Shown here: positions 30,401-42,889 of the stretch, piece after piece
How the letters are laid out: the number at the start of each line of letters is the position of its first letter
How positions within the stretch are numbered: position 1 is the stretch's first letter
Assembly (NCBI RefSeq): GCF_027744825.2
Contig: NC_071351.1
Coordinates: forward strand, 12,597,501-12,661,500
Length of the DNA: 64,000 bases
Source: Synchiropus splendidus
Taxonomy: Eukaryota > Chordata > Actinopteri > Syngnathiformes > Callionymidae
Direction of reading: 5' to 3'
Position numbers and translations under genes: made by a program
Notes under the pieces: generated by a model
Told to the model about the DNA's origin: nothing
Seen by the model: the letters and a program-made list of their open reading frames with translations, nothing else
Database searches by the model: none

Positions 30401-33014
30401 TGCAAGTTGTGCTTTGACTTTTCTTTCTCCAGCTGTGTGTCAAGGAGTGACTCCACTTTCAGTCTCACAGGTTTCAATTTCTGCCATGACCAGGATGGGT
30501 CGAAACAGGTTTGCACTTCATGAATTTCACTTGACTTGCAGAATTATTTACTGAAATTATGATCACATTCATGAGAATAACCCCTGTTTAATCTTTGCAT
30601 CAGCTGTGCAGAACATGCAACCTCCAACAGTGACATGGAGATTTGAGCAGTGATCCCTTCAGTGGAGGTGCAACCCAAACCTTCTTGTGAGTTCATTCAC
30701 AGATGAGTCTGGTTCATGGTTGTGATAAAAACTAGTGACCCACTGTTTAGAGAGAGGACACAGAACGACGTTGTGCTTTGACATCTGAGGACATGAAACC
30801 TCAACAGTGAATCAACATCTGCTCATGTATGTATTGGTGCTGTGACGTCCCTTGTTCTCACTTCCTGTCGATGCTCTTTGCAGAGTGAATAAAATTGTTT
30901 TTCTGTTGTCTGTGGTGGACTGTTTTCTGACTTGACTCTGGAGAATTTTGGAGACTACAAACTAGCAACCGTGGTTGAAAACCGAAATGACTCTACACGT
31001 TGCGCTTCTGTTTGTGCTTTAAACTAGAATTTCTGTGAGTCATTTTGGTCTAGAAATTACCCTTATAGTGTGTGGTCCTGGAGTTGATCAGTCTCTGACT
31101 TGGTGTTCAACATCTGATGCCTTCAGGTGAACCATTGCGTTTGAAGCTTTCTGCGCACAAGTTTTTGTCTCTTCATGAATTCCCATCATTCATTCTCCTT
31201 TCATGGCGCCATTTCTCCTGTACTATTCCTGCACCTCAGGTCTGGTTATGTCTTTAACAAGCTGGACCCTGAGCTGCTTCTTGGGTCTCCAAACATTTTC
31301 AGTCATGCAGGAAGGTCCTCACCAGAGGATCTTCTGCTGCTGTGAGTCATGGTTCCTCACTGTACCTCTCATCCAACTACACTCTGTTGGACGCAAGACG
31401 TTTCTCAAAGCGTTTTCATCATAGTTTGTCCAGCATTTCTCAGCGGATCTGCACTGTGAAAATGCTGACTCATGTTGAACTTTGCCTCTGTCTTCTCACT
31501 ACTAACCCAGCGCAAGCGACGTCTCTCTTGAGTTGCAAAACGTGAATCTAAAACATGTAATGCCTTTCTGTCCTGATGGTCTTGTATTTTCATGGTGTTC
31601 CAGCAGCTTGATGATTGACTTTTGTAAAAAAAAAAAAAAAATTGTTCCCAGTTGTTGTATCCGAAGTGCAGTAATTACACTGAACATTACTGGTGTCTGT
31701 ACTGAGAGCTGTGCGGAAGCGTGTCCTTCCGTCGCAGCTCGGAAGGACTGGCTTTTCAGTACTGCTCATGCTTTCATTTGGGTTCCTGAGGCCATGTCTC
31801 GTGATCATGATCAGTAGCTGCTGTAAATGCTCCTCCCTTTCTCCCTGTAGCAAACACCATTGTCATGGTCGAGCTTGACCAGCTCTGCTGCTTCTGTGTC
31901 AATATATTCTGCTCCGTCACAGTGACTGACTCTAACGTCTCTGCTCTGTGACCTGCACTGTCTTCTACTGTAAACACTGGCTTTTGGGAGTGGAGTGCAC
32001 AAAACATGTTGAACTATTTGATTCAAAACTGACTTTTTACTTGTAGAGATCTCATGAAGAAACCATCTCTCTTGCCCGACTTAAACTCTGGTTCTCTGAA
32101 AACTCTGACCGTTGGCTTACTTTTTTTTTAAAAAAAAAAACCATTTATTTTTTTGTCCTGTGACAGAACTGTAGCAGTGAGAGAAAGCTGTGTGTTCAGA
32201 AGAACAATGACTGGCCCTCTGAAATTTTTTGAGAATCTGATTTGGCTACTTTGAGCCATCAACCCCCTGCGTATTCTGGCAGTCACCTGTCCTTTAACTC
32301 CACTGCATCTGTCCAAAGTGTTCTGTTACAGAAAGCCTTGGAGATCTGACAAAAAAAACGTTATCTACAGTTGGTTGAGGATTTCAAAATGAGTCTTCAT
32401 ACTGTATGTTCGTCCAGCCCGGTGTCCGACAACTCTTTGGGCTGCGCCTTTTTTAAAATTCATTTTTTTGTGAGACAGGTGTGTCTCAGCGCTGACTCAT
32501 TGTTGAGTTTCTGTCCCGGTGAGATTAGTATGGCTGATATATTTATCCTGGTGACAAATAGATTTACAGAAAATGACACGTCATGAGATGTTACATTTCT
32601 GACTGCTGTGTGCCCACGTGTCAGACTTCCACCTCAGAATTCAACACTTAAAAAAATTCCCTAATCATAAAGTGCACTCCAAATTTTCCTTGATTTCCTC
32701 CAGATATATTGAGTTTTGTTGGAACATTCTGACACCCGAGTGGCTGCAGAGCAAATAGGTTATCGTGAGTTTACTTCTACTCAATGTTGACAGTAGTTCT
32801 TCTCTGGTAACAATGTCAGTAGTGATGCATCTCAAATATTTACATGGAGGAAAGAACACATTGTTAAATCTAAGTATGAACTTGTGTAAACCAAGACCCC
32901 TACCTTTTCATGCAAGGCTACAACCTTCATCTTTGTTTCTGTGATCTTCTGGTGTGGTGAGGAGTAGAGCAGCAGTTTTTTGATTCAATATTGTCTCCTC
33001 TGTGCTTCTGACAG
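27460..33014. other. interval without a recognised gene
   Basis: No protein family recognised. Many pyrimidine-tract/AG words occur on the + strand between 28.6 and 33.0 kb, more than elsewhere, but they do not chain into an open frame. A moderately long open frame on each strand overlaps at 28985-29470 without domain character. An unspliced noncoding transcript or many-exon lncRNA is possible. Poly-T (30070-30090) and poly-A (31627-31640) runs suggest old retroposed insertions. Confidence 0.4.
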
Positions 33015-33464
33015 GGTCAGCCTGCACCTCTGATACGAGCCAGGTGCTGTGACCCCACAAACCGTTCTAACCAGCAGACGTTCTGCTGTAAGTAAAACAT
33101 GGCTGTCACCGGCCGTTTTATCTGCTAACCAAGTCATCTTTCTCCCTTCAGGGTCTGTGCGCAGCTGGTGAAGGAAGACTTGGTCATCAAGCTGCGGCCC
33201 CTGTCTGTCGATTTGAACTTAAATAGCAAACCAGCGATGGCAATGTGGACAACATTGAGTTGAAGACATGTAGAGATGCCATCCCCCCCTAGTTTGCCTT
33301 GTATTGTCTTTGTATTTTTTTTTCTTTTTTTTTTTTCTTTTAGGTTGTTCAACCCAAGACGCACACAGCTTAGTCTATAGTTTGCGAAATGCCTACGTAC
33401 ACGATTGGGGGGAGTGATGTCACGTCTAGAGGTGGATGAGTCAGCTAGTTTGTGATGGAATAAA
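33015..33464 (+). other. orphan 3' terminal exon pair of an unidentified + strand transcript
   Basis: A clean acceptor (CTTCTGACAG) precedes 33015; the exon ends at 33087 before GTAAGT; after a 64-base intron a strong acceptor (TTTCTCCCTTCAG) opens a last exon at 33152; AATAAA follows at 33459-33464. Only one phase is open through the first exon, giving 24 codons that include the Cys-rich string RARCCDPTNRSNQQTFC, and that phase ends seven codons into the last exon with TGA. Other phases stop within the first exon. The upstream exons were not found, so this is either the tail of an unknown gene or a spliced noncoding RNA. I do not recognise the protein. Confidence 0.4.
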
Positions 33465-33863
33465 CTATTGTCCTGCTGCGTCCACAAGTGTGCACATCTG
33501 TCATGTGTTTTTAGGGTCTCATGTTCGACATGTGATGCAATTCAACAGAACTGACTGCAGTCACTCATGGATGGCAACCGTCACATGCAGACAGATGACT
33601 GTTTTGACTGTTTTTTTAAGCCTTAAAAGTTTCAGGGTATCAGTTGTCTTCTTGTCTTCTCCATCCCACAGAGGGAACCAGCGCCCCCTTACGTCACAGG
33701 TGATGCTGTTGAGCACTGACACCACGGGTAGAAGCAGCTCTCTGCAAATCAGCTCATTTTCACCACTTTTCCTCCAATTATTTTGATCAATTCGTGGCAT
33801 TTTTACCGACTAAAAAATGACAAAACATGACCTAAGTGGGAGCGCAGGCTGCAGTAGGTAAAT

Positions 33864-33878
33864 GGCGCCATCTGCTGG
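33864..33878 (-). promoter_or_regulatory. CTCF-like motif
   Basis: On the minus strand the bases read CCAGCAGATGGCGCC, agreeing with the extended vertebrate CTCF consensus at nearly all positions. It lies between the convergent ends of the + strand transcripts to the left and arhgef19 to the right. Confidence 0.45.
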
Positions 33879-34324
33879 TGTATATATATATGAAAAAATG
33901 AGTGCTTTCTGAACCCATCTCCAATGGTGCTTAGCAGCCAACACGTTGTCTCCTGTAATACTTTGAGTCAGGTGATGTTTTTTTAAGTGGATTAATCTGG
34001 ATGTGCTCTGTGGAAGGCAGTTCTTCTATCACTAAGTCACTGACTGGGTTCAGCACCTTGGTGGATCAGTGGCGCTCTTCGGAGTGGAGCTAGTTTAAGG
34101 CCTGTGTGGACCTATTACGGTATCTAAAATGTCTTGGCTGTTTTAGAGTGCTGATCCTCCATGTGTAGCATGTCAGGAGCACAGGTCAGGTGCTCTTGGT
34201 GCAGGTTGGAAGGCAACAGGCTCAGACTGATGTGGGTTCAAGGCATTTCAGTGTCAGACACCACGTCTCTCTTTAAGTATCGAGTGTGAATGTGCAGGAC
34301 AAATATGAGACACCAGAATGTCTG

Positions 34325-34565
34325 GATGAGCCAGGTGTAGCTCACAGAGGTAAGACGAGCAGAAACCGCCTGGGTTCAAATCCCACTCATGTCTCAGTGA
34401 CGTTTTCCAGGTGCAGTTGTTGGAGTGAAACGTGCTGGCAGCCCAGCGTGAGGTGTGAAGGTGAGCTGGTGTCGTGGTGGCTTCAACCGAGTCCTCAGCA
34501 GGCAATGCAGCAGTGCTCGTACGCCTCGATTGGTACCGAGTTCGAATCCCACGCTCCCCCGGTGA
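34325..34565 (+). mobile_element. tRNA-derived SINE-like sequence
   Basis: An A-box-like TAGCTCACAGAGG at 34338-34350 is followed by a perfect B box GGTTCAAATCC at 34373-34383; GCTC/GAGC can form a D stem and TGGG/CCCA a T stem, but no acceptor stem closes, so this is not a functional tRNA. A second B-box-like AGTTCGAATCC lies at 34539-34549. The doubled promoter suggests a composite or tandem tRNA-derived retroposon. The right boundary and tail are not clear. Confidence 0.55.
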
Positions 34566-34679
34566 TCTGGATCGGCCGTCCTGGGCGCAGGTCGGGGTGG
34601 GGGCCGTGTCCCCACCTCGGGGTTCAGCTAGCTACTATAAGGGCTTATGACAAATACTTCCATCCTCCATTGGAGTTTT

Positions 34680-35357
34680 GAAAGGAGTGAAAGAGGGGAG
34701 AGGTGGGGCAAATAAAATAAAGTGATGTTGCAAAATAGTGAGAGATAGGGAAAGCATCACAAAAAAACAACCGAGGAATGAAGTCAAAGAAAATTGCCTA
34801 TGATCATGACATTATTCTCAAAGAACAAGAACTATAACAGCCGCCGCCAATAATAACTAGTTGTTTCTTTTCCCCCCCTTCATGTTGCAGGGACAGGAGG
34901 AATGTAACACAGGGGAAAAATGAAGTCTCTCCTTTTAGTAAAGTACAACTTATTCACAATTATTTCATTCATAAGATCTTGTACAAAGGACACGTTAACC
35001 TCTACACAACGACATTTACATGTCCGTACAGAGTCCAGCTTGGAGTATAAATACGTGCTGTGTCAGCACACTTAAATACAGAGGAATCCAGTGTAGGACA
35101 AGAAAGGCATTTTGAACATGTTTGCAGGGCACCGGAGGTTAGAAATGGGTCGACTATTATTAATAAATAAGGTTGAAATTATACATGGCAGTGAGCAGTG
35201 CACGTGTTGGGGGTTTGCAACGTCAAGTGTTCTCTGGTTCTGCGTTTTCCGACTCTCCAAGTGGACCGGGTTCCGAGGTTCAGATCACACAAGTCTGCTG
35301 AAGCAGGCCAGTTCCTCACCACTAAAATAATTCTAACTCAACATGAGAGAGGAACCT
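34680..35357 (-). other. arhgef19 3' UTR and intergenic flank
   Basis: This stretch follows the arhgef19 stop codon. No exon or repeat is recognised, and no AATAAA or ATTAAA is visible on the minus strand, so the cleavage site is undetermined. Confidence 0.45.
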
Positions 35358-38300
35358 TCAGTCCTCACCCTCCAGTTTCTGAGTGACACATTTGATGCGG
35401 ATGTTTTCTCGCAGGTTTCGGAGTCGGGCGCTGCGACTTGTGATTTCCTCCACGTAACATTTGGGGAACCAGCCCCGCTCCCCGTCAGACAGCCGGATGC
35501 CTTCGACCCAGCCTGGAAAGATAAGCATATTGATCGTCCAAAACACTGTAGTTGTCACACAACTCTGGCTCTCACCGTCACTCGTGATGGTCTTGGCATG
35601 AAGTATGTCCGCTTTCTCCAGGGTGATCTCATCGTGCTCTTGGGCCTGATAGCTTTTGATGCACTGGACCTGCAACATGTCTGAGAGAAGAAACTGTTTC
35701 AGGCTGCTGAACATGAGAAGATCAAAGTCATGTCATGGAAGAATAACATGGAATAAGACCCTCCTGGGTGAGAACTGACCGTCGCTCTCGCTGGCCTGCT
35801 CGATGTCTTCCCGGGGGTCTGACGGAAACATGGCGGTGATCCACCGCTGCTTTCCGCTCCTGACAAACGGGACCAGGCAGAGTTTGAGCTGTGGGATCTG
35901 TGATCGTGTGTCAACATGAGAGTGAGGAACATGGTCACTGACTCGGTGTGGGACTTGAGCAGGATCTGATGCTTCTGCTGCTGCCCCTCGCACAGCTGCA
36001 GGTGGAAGATGAAGCCTGAGATTCCCTGCAGCTTCTGACTCAGATCCTTCACCTTTAAATCACCGATTTTAGCGTGAACGAAGACCATGAACTTCCATGT
36101 GCTGCGGACAAATGAAGACGCGCTCAGTCACGTGCGAGTGTGTGTGTGCGACATCCCACTCACTCCTTCCTCCTGGACAGCAGCAGACAGTCGTTGAACA
36201 GATGCAGGTAAACCGGTTTGGTGGGCAGCTTGAGTTTGGAGCCGGAAATGCTCATCATCTGAGTGTCCACCTCCAGCAGCTCGCCGTGCTTCACCAGCCA
36301 GCGGGACTGAGAGATGAGAGGAAAGATCTGGAGGCAGGAGGAGACCATGTGGTGAAGAGCTGCTCACCTCACTTCCAAACAACTGGCAGTCACCTTGCCC
36401 TCAAAGTGGATCTTCTTATTGAGATGGATCAGCTCTTCCATCCGCTTCATGGACTGAACACTGGAGTTACATTCTTTGATGATCTACAGGACCACATCAG
36501 TGAGCTTTATTGACACAAACACACACCGGTTCTTTTACCTTCTTGAGCTCATTGAAAGCTTTCGTCGCCGTGTCCTCATCTCGGGATCCTGGTCTCGTCC
36601 TCTTCAGGATGTTCTGTGAAGCACACAACCTTATAAACCTGAAGACGTGTTTCCACATCAGCAAGAGTGTCATGAACGATCATGCTTGAAGAGAGCAGCC
36701 TCTTCACTTGGGCCCTCTGGGGGAGGACACGGCTCCTTGTGACCCTGTACACGTGTGTCTCAACACTGCAGTCGTACCTCCACCAGCATCTTGAGCCTGG
36801 TGATTCTCTGGAAGGGGAGAATGAGGAAGGACGTGAGGGGGAGTCTCTGGCAGACGGGGTGCTCCTCCAGACGCGCGAGGACCACGGGGAAGCGCGTGTT
36901 CTCCTGCCTGCAACATAGAAAGCGGAAAATGGCTTTCAGATGGAGCAGAAATATTCTCACCCAGGGGAGCAAGTCGAGTCACGCAGGTGTGAATCACACC
37001 TGAACAGCCCGAGAGGACATTTTGGACACTGAGGAGTTTGAGCAGAGCTAAGACCTCTGCCTTGTCATGTAAATAAGGGATCATGATGTTATGAAGACGG
37101 CGCTCCACTCGCCTTCCTGATGTTACTGTTGGAAGGCAAACAGGGCTGTCTGCGAGTGTGTGTTGCGTCGCTGTTTTGAGAGTCCATTTGAGTGCAATAT
37201 GATTTAGACTCAAAGATGGAGCAGAGTGTAAGTGAAGAGCATGGAAGACCAACCCAGACAGTGTTGTTGTTCTTGAATGAACCGCTCCAGTCGGGCACAA
37301 CAATTCCTACTTTCTGTCTTTGTTATTGCAAGATTTCACAGTTTAAGCTGCCGTTTCCATGGCAACACAGGTAATGACAAGAGCATTGGCAACATTGGGA
37401 GCCAGCGCCGTGATTAAATCTGCACTCACACCCGTCACTCCACCGGAATCAAAGCATTCGGGGATTACGATCTGGAGCGCTCCTTTCCACTGAGACAACA
37501 AAGCAGCCTGATTCGGTGGAATAAAGTCAAGTGAAAACAGACTCACAGTAGACGCTGGTACGTCTGCTCCTGGTACGCCTGGTTGGTGACGTAAGGGAGG
37601 TAGACGCGGCGCAGAGCCGGGCAGTGCTCCAGGACGATGTCGCACACGTCAAAGCGCAGAATGTCTTCCTCGAGTCGATGCTCCAGGTCCTGAAGGAACC
37701 TGCACGGAGGAGACGTTGATGGAGACGGGTGGACTGACAGGTATGTTTAAGCCAGTTTACACCGCACATTACTTCACCTCTCGCTGACATCTTTGACCTC
37801 AGGCAGCTTGGAGAAGAGCCACTGTTTATCCTGAGCAGCCAGACACTCGGAGAGATCCTGGGACAGCATGAAGTGATCCACAGCGATCGTGAGGCTGCGG
37901 ATGTACGACGCTTCTGACGTCACCAGCTCAAACTTCGCCTGCAAAAATGGGTCACAAACATCAACATGTTTCCATGATTTCAAACACCGCTAAAGTGTGT
38001 TGATCCAATTTGAACCGACAGCAACAAAGAAAATGATCAACGATTAGTTCAACCATGCGAGTGCACACCTGCAGGTAGCAGGTAGCACTTGAATTGTTGC
38101 GCATTCATCGCAGGCTCCATTTAACAGGAATGCAACATGGAAGGAGGCCTCTCTGGATTGTGGGAGAAGACCTTCAAATCGCGAATAGGTTGCGACACAA
38201 TATTCTGAAATTGAACTGAAATTCCCACATTATTGTTTAGAAACTCTGGGAGAAAATATGAACCGAGGTGGCTCATGATATGCACATATTAGATATGATC

Positions 38301-40235
38301 TAGTTTTCAGTTAATTTCAGGCTACAACTACAAAGCTCTTGGTGGAGCCTTTAATCTACGTGACACGTCTATTGACATATGAGTTGAAGTGGCACCTCCT
38401 GCAGCTTTCTCTCCTCGTTGCTGAAGTTGTCCAGCTGACCGCTGGTGCGGACGTCGGGAATGTCCTGCCACAGAGCAAAAGCGGATCCTCTGGACGAGCG
38501 AAAGGAGCTTGACGGCGACAAATTGGAAGGCGAGGTGGTCCCTTCGAAGCCCTCCTCGCCTTGACTGTCCTCTTCTGTGCCAGGCTCCTTCCCCTGTTGA
38601 CGCTGGATCTCCCGGTTGATGGCCACGTCGCTGTATTCCTGATACAGAATCGCTGCAGGAAACATGACGGTTGGAATCATCATCGCCAAATAGAAACCTC
38701 AGATGTTGCAGGGTACTTACAACTGGGCAAAAACCTGGACAGTCGATTTGCGCAGGCCACAGTCTGATGAACGTTCACATCCTCATCCACTGATCTCTTC
38801 CTCATCCTGTGGAGAACAAGCGTAAAATCAGAGCACTTCATTGCGTCAAGCATGAAAACACTTTCATTTCTGCTCACCCAAGCTTGGAGCTCCAGCGATG
38901 TATTCCGTTGTCAGAGCCAGGAAGAGGAGGTGCAGGTCCCACTGGACTGTGAGGGGCGCTGTCACTGGAGCCCACAGAGCCTCGCTGCTTCCAGCTAGCC
39001 TTGTCTGACAAACCAGAAAGCGGATGCAGAAACAAAACTTCAGACCGACAGATGTAGTAAATTGATGCAGAAAACAAAGAGGTGACGACTCACAGTCGCT
39101 GCTGGATCCGAGGCTGTGGGAACTCTGCCGGTCTCTGGAGGAAACTCGAGCCGACAGCGACTTTCCAAGTTTCAAGGTGAACGAGTTCTTCCTTTGTGAC
39201 AGCTGAAGTCTGGAGATCAGCTCAGAGGCAGAGAACCTCCGGCGCTCCTGGTCTCCAGGGCGAATGCATGGTAAGAAGCTACCTCCAGAGGCGGTGGAGG
39301 TGTCGATGGAACTGCTGTCGTCCTCCACGCCAGAGTCCTCGATGATCTGCAGAGGTTCTGCAGGTAAACTAAGCAGGTCGTCATGAGGAGCCTCGATGGG
39401 CGTTGGTGAGGACAGCCCGCTGAGATCCTCCTCCAGGAAGGATGCAAAAGGTCCTGAGAAAATGTAGTCTGGATCCAAGATTGGGCTATTGAGAGATTCA
39501 TCGCTGAGGCTGTCTGGAGAGTAAACCTGCATCTTCCTCCCTGGAAACCAAACCGAACATTCAGCAGAGGGACAGTAGATATTTTTAAACAAGAGTTGAA
39601 GTTCACTCACTGATGGATTTCTCTTTCAGCGAACCCTGTGACGTTCGTCTCTGTGGCTGGGTGAAGTCTTGGCCTGCGGGTGACGGCGGCGAGAGCGCAG
39701 CATCCCAAGGCTCTGTGTTTGTGTAGAGCGAGGAAAGGGGGAACGACAGAGGAAGGCTGAGAGATGTGTGGAGAGGACAAGGAGCTGATGTCTTAACTGT
39801 TTCAGTCTGCTCCTGTGGAGAAGTCCTGACGCCATTTTGGCATTCAGTGTCACCTACAGATGCGTTCAAGTTCAGCCTGCCTTCCTCCAGACTGTGACAG
39901 CCGTTCTGCGAGTCGGCGCTGGGTGTAGGCTGTGTGAGGTTCAGTGGCGGAGGAGCCGGGGAGCATTGAGCGTCACGGCTGATCGGCTGCCTCGGGGAGC
40001 TGTGGCCGTTAATTTTAGGAGTCACTGGTGGGTGCAGCTCAATAAAAGCCAGCCTTTCCTCCTGACAAACTGCAATGTGCTTGTGGCAGCGCGGGTGGAG
40101 GAGCGGGCGGTCCTCTTGGACCTCGCTCAGAGTCGGATCAGGGATCCACATGCTGGAACTGCCTCCTCTGCAGCAAAAGGCGTGTGAGTGGGTCTGGAAT
40201 TCAGGGAAGTGGCAGAATCCATATCCAGGGAGCAT
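35358..40235 (-). CDS. arhgef19: Rho guanine nucleotide exchange factor 19 (arhgef19/WGEF), 15 coding exons
   Basis: Predicted 935 residues (human about 800). Exons 5' to 3': 39611-40235, 39094-39540, 38878-39004, 38721-38806, 38396-38652, 37778-37938, 37547-37699, 36778-36907, 36539-36613, 36394-36483, 36164-36327, 35939-36101, 35780-35849, 35576-35680, 35358-35512. An acceptor at 40256 just before the ATG implies an upstream noncoding exon. The N-terminal ~510 residues are Ser/Pro-rich and probably disordered, with family landmarks [14 protein letters not shown] and [14 protein letters not shown]. The DH domain spans about 512-700 ([32 protein letters not shown]), the PH about 718-845 ([30 protein letters not shown]), the SH3 about 851-910 ([20 protein letters not shown]), then the tail [10 protein letters not shown] shared with human ARHGEF19. 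The family activates RhoA and works in Wnt/planar polarity signalling. Exon 13 is odd: see findings. Among ephexins, the tail and N-terminal landmarks single out ARHGEF19. Confidence 0.93.
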
Positions 40236-40859
40236 GACTGGACCCGAACGCGAAAGCTGCAGACAAAGCACATTTTCTTTGAGACACCCTAGAAGAAAGA
40301 CACTTTTGTGCCTTTGACACTGATGCAGCAGCTAATTATTTACTCAGGAGCTGAATCTGAAGGAGCTGAAAAATCTCCACTCTGTAAAACAGCTTTTAAG
40401 AGATGCCTCTGAAGTTATATTCACATTATATTCAGTGTTTCTGATGCAGACACTGCTGAGAAATTAAATCATGGCATACATTGGTTTGCCACCAAATTTC
40501 AAGGAAGTAAAGAAGAAAAAAAATGGAATTTTGACCCTCAATTCATCTTTGCTTTGCAATATTCTATCGTCAAAAGTTTATGTGTGCTGTCAAATAGCAA
40601 AGCTCCAGCCATAAGAATTCACTTTCTTGAGGGAACAGATAAATATGGAGAGAGTTAATATCATGGTCACAATCTGAAGGGGACCAATTTTCCAACAAGT
40701 CTTAAGACACACGCTGCAATTAGCAGGTTGGTCTTCAAAACTACAGCCACGTGCAGGATGTGACCCAGTCGAGCCAGTCCTCACACACGTGCACATGCAC
40801 GTCTGGTGCAACGCGTTTCCTGAGCCGCGTCTTCCTGCGATAATTAAAGACCTCTCCAC

Positions 40860-42091
40860 ACAGAGCGCAGCCCCTGTACTTAACATCTCAGACGCGCACA
40901 CACGCTAGAACCAAGACATCCTCCCGACTCTCACTCGGAACCTCTGCTTGGACTCCCTCCTCACATGGGTCGGACCGGCAACATCATGGTGAGTGTTTGC
41001 CGAGTTTAAAGCTGAGCGGTGGGTAATAAAGTCAGAGCAAACACAAGCACGTGGAGCCACCAACTGTCCTGAACAGACAACACTCGTGGTTGTTTACATG
41101 TGAATCTTGATGGTATACAGAATTTAGATATGATGCAGACCTTTCATTGCAAGGCAAACATGAAACACTTTCAGAATATGGCCACCATGTTTCAATCTCA
41201 GACTGCAAAAAGGAATTTTTAAAATCATCATCACTAGTTTGTTCATCATGGTACTCAAAGAAAAGAATCCATCAACACTTGGCCACGAGTGTTTAGATAT
41301 TACAGCCGCATCTATCCACAAGAAACTTCATATTAATGGCTTCATAAAAGTCCACAAAAATGTTCTTCTGAGCTAATCGATAGCTCATGAATCAATAGTG
41401 ACAGGTCTGGTTCTGGTGCCAGTCTTCGCTGTGATAACAGAACCACAAATATGAACTCAGTCTGCAGAGGAAGCCAGCCGAGTTAATTTCTGCTTACACA
41501 ACATTCCCAAAACAAAGGCTGGAGAACAGTAAACAGACATGGACCGTGAGTATGGATGTGCTGTGGGCTCCGGCAAAGAAACTGAGAACATTACGGCACT
41601 GTTTCTGCCTTCAGCTCATTTACTTCCAGGTCTGCCATCGGAGCTGAGGGTGAAATATCTCTCAACAAGACACTGATACCAATAAACGGTAGTGTCCAGC
41701 CTGAAGGACAGAGAGCGAACTGAGCGAGGAAAGAAGGTCTAAAACACTGGCTGGTTGTGACACAATGACCTCAGTGCTGCGGATAAAAATACTTGGCTGC
41801 TGTGCAGTTTAATTGTCGAGCAAGGTTGTGCTCCACACAACATTAGGCAACAACTCGAATGGAATGTTGCCCTAAAGTTTTAAACACAAAGTTTAGTCAA
41901 CACACTGTAACTCTTTACAAGATACATCCTTGTAAGTGAGATCACATAAACCCCCCCCACCTGTAATTTATGTTCACGCAGGATGATAAAAGGAAAACAA
42001 CTTGTTTGCTCAGAGAATCCGACTGGAAACCAGCTCCATGGCGGCCCATGTCAACATGAGGCTGCTCAAAAACCACACCTGCTGCTGCAAA
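40860..42091 (+). other. candidate divergent first exons of an unidentified transcript
   Basis: A possible 5' UTR leads to ATG at 40964 (MGRTGNIM) directly before a GTGAGT donor at 40988. The next strong acceptor (TTTGCTCAG) opens 42013-42091, in phase, encoding RIRLETSSMAAHVN and then a Lys/Cys-rich end, before GTGGGT. No third exon continuing this phase was found and the peptide is unrecognised. It is head to head with arhgef19, so a divergent promoter transcript is a fair alternative. Confidence 0.2.
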
Positions 42092-42889
42092 GGTGGGTAC
42101 TCATATCTCCAACACACACACACACACACACGTGTACTCGTCCAGACAAACGGTCACCTGTTCCTGGCTGGAGACAATGGCAGCCTTATCCTGTACACAG
42201 GACACCTGAGAGCGTGTGGGAACCACCTCTGCCGATCCACTCATATTTTGCAGCCGCTGAGCCTTATAAACACACGCAGCACAATGACACCATCTTGCCT
42301 GGATTACAGAGGGATTCTGTAATCCTTCTGGAGATTAACTTCAGCCCATATCTTATCCTCCATCTGACATTTAGTTTAGTCCATGCTCTTCTAAATCCAA
42401 TATTGTCTGGAGGACTGAACGCCAAGAAAAACTCAAAAGATGCAGATTAACAATTTGAATTTTAGGGAGAAAAAGGTAACATGTTTCCATTCAGAACAAA
42501 AGGTCAAATGTCATCAGTCACTCATCTTGAATGTTATCTGGCGCTAATTTGCTGTGTCATCGGTGCCTCCAAGACATGCCTGCGAAAAATGTAGCCTCTT
42601 TCAGTCATGAAACCATCACGATGACTAGAGTGAAAGATTTCATCTGAAATTTAAATCATTCGTAAAGAGCACAGAAACAACACTCTCTGTTGAGGTAAAG
42701 GTGGAGCAAAGACAAGGTAGTTTGAATCATCAATAACCTCCCTGTCAAATCTCACACGTACTCCAAATACCTCGCTGATGCTTTTACACATATCGAAATT
42801 TCATTCCATTCAAAACGCCAATCCTCAAGTGTGTAATTTCCCTTGTCACAGAAGGGTGTTATTTGTGAGGGTTATGGACTTTGCTGCCT

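Noticed and set aside
27214..33200. Extension of the plekhn1-like gene to the orphan exons at 33 kb
   Set aside because: A poly(A) signal lies at 27447 and no coding exon chain bridges the 5.8 kb.
34338..34383. A tRNA gene
   Set aside because: A and B boxes are present but no acceptor stem pairs and the D loop is too long.
36704..37303. A 199-codon minus-strand frame
   Set aside because: It reads through the intron and out of frame across the arhgef19 exon at 36778-36907.
42002..42450. Plus-strand frames of 106-155 codons
   Set aside because: They run through a CA microsatellite and past a good splice donor; only the short exon 42013-42091 is worth recording.
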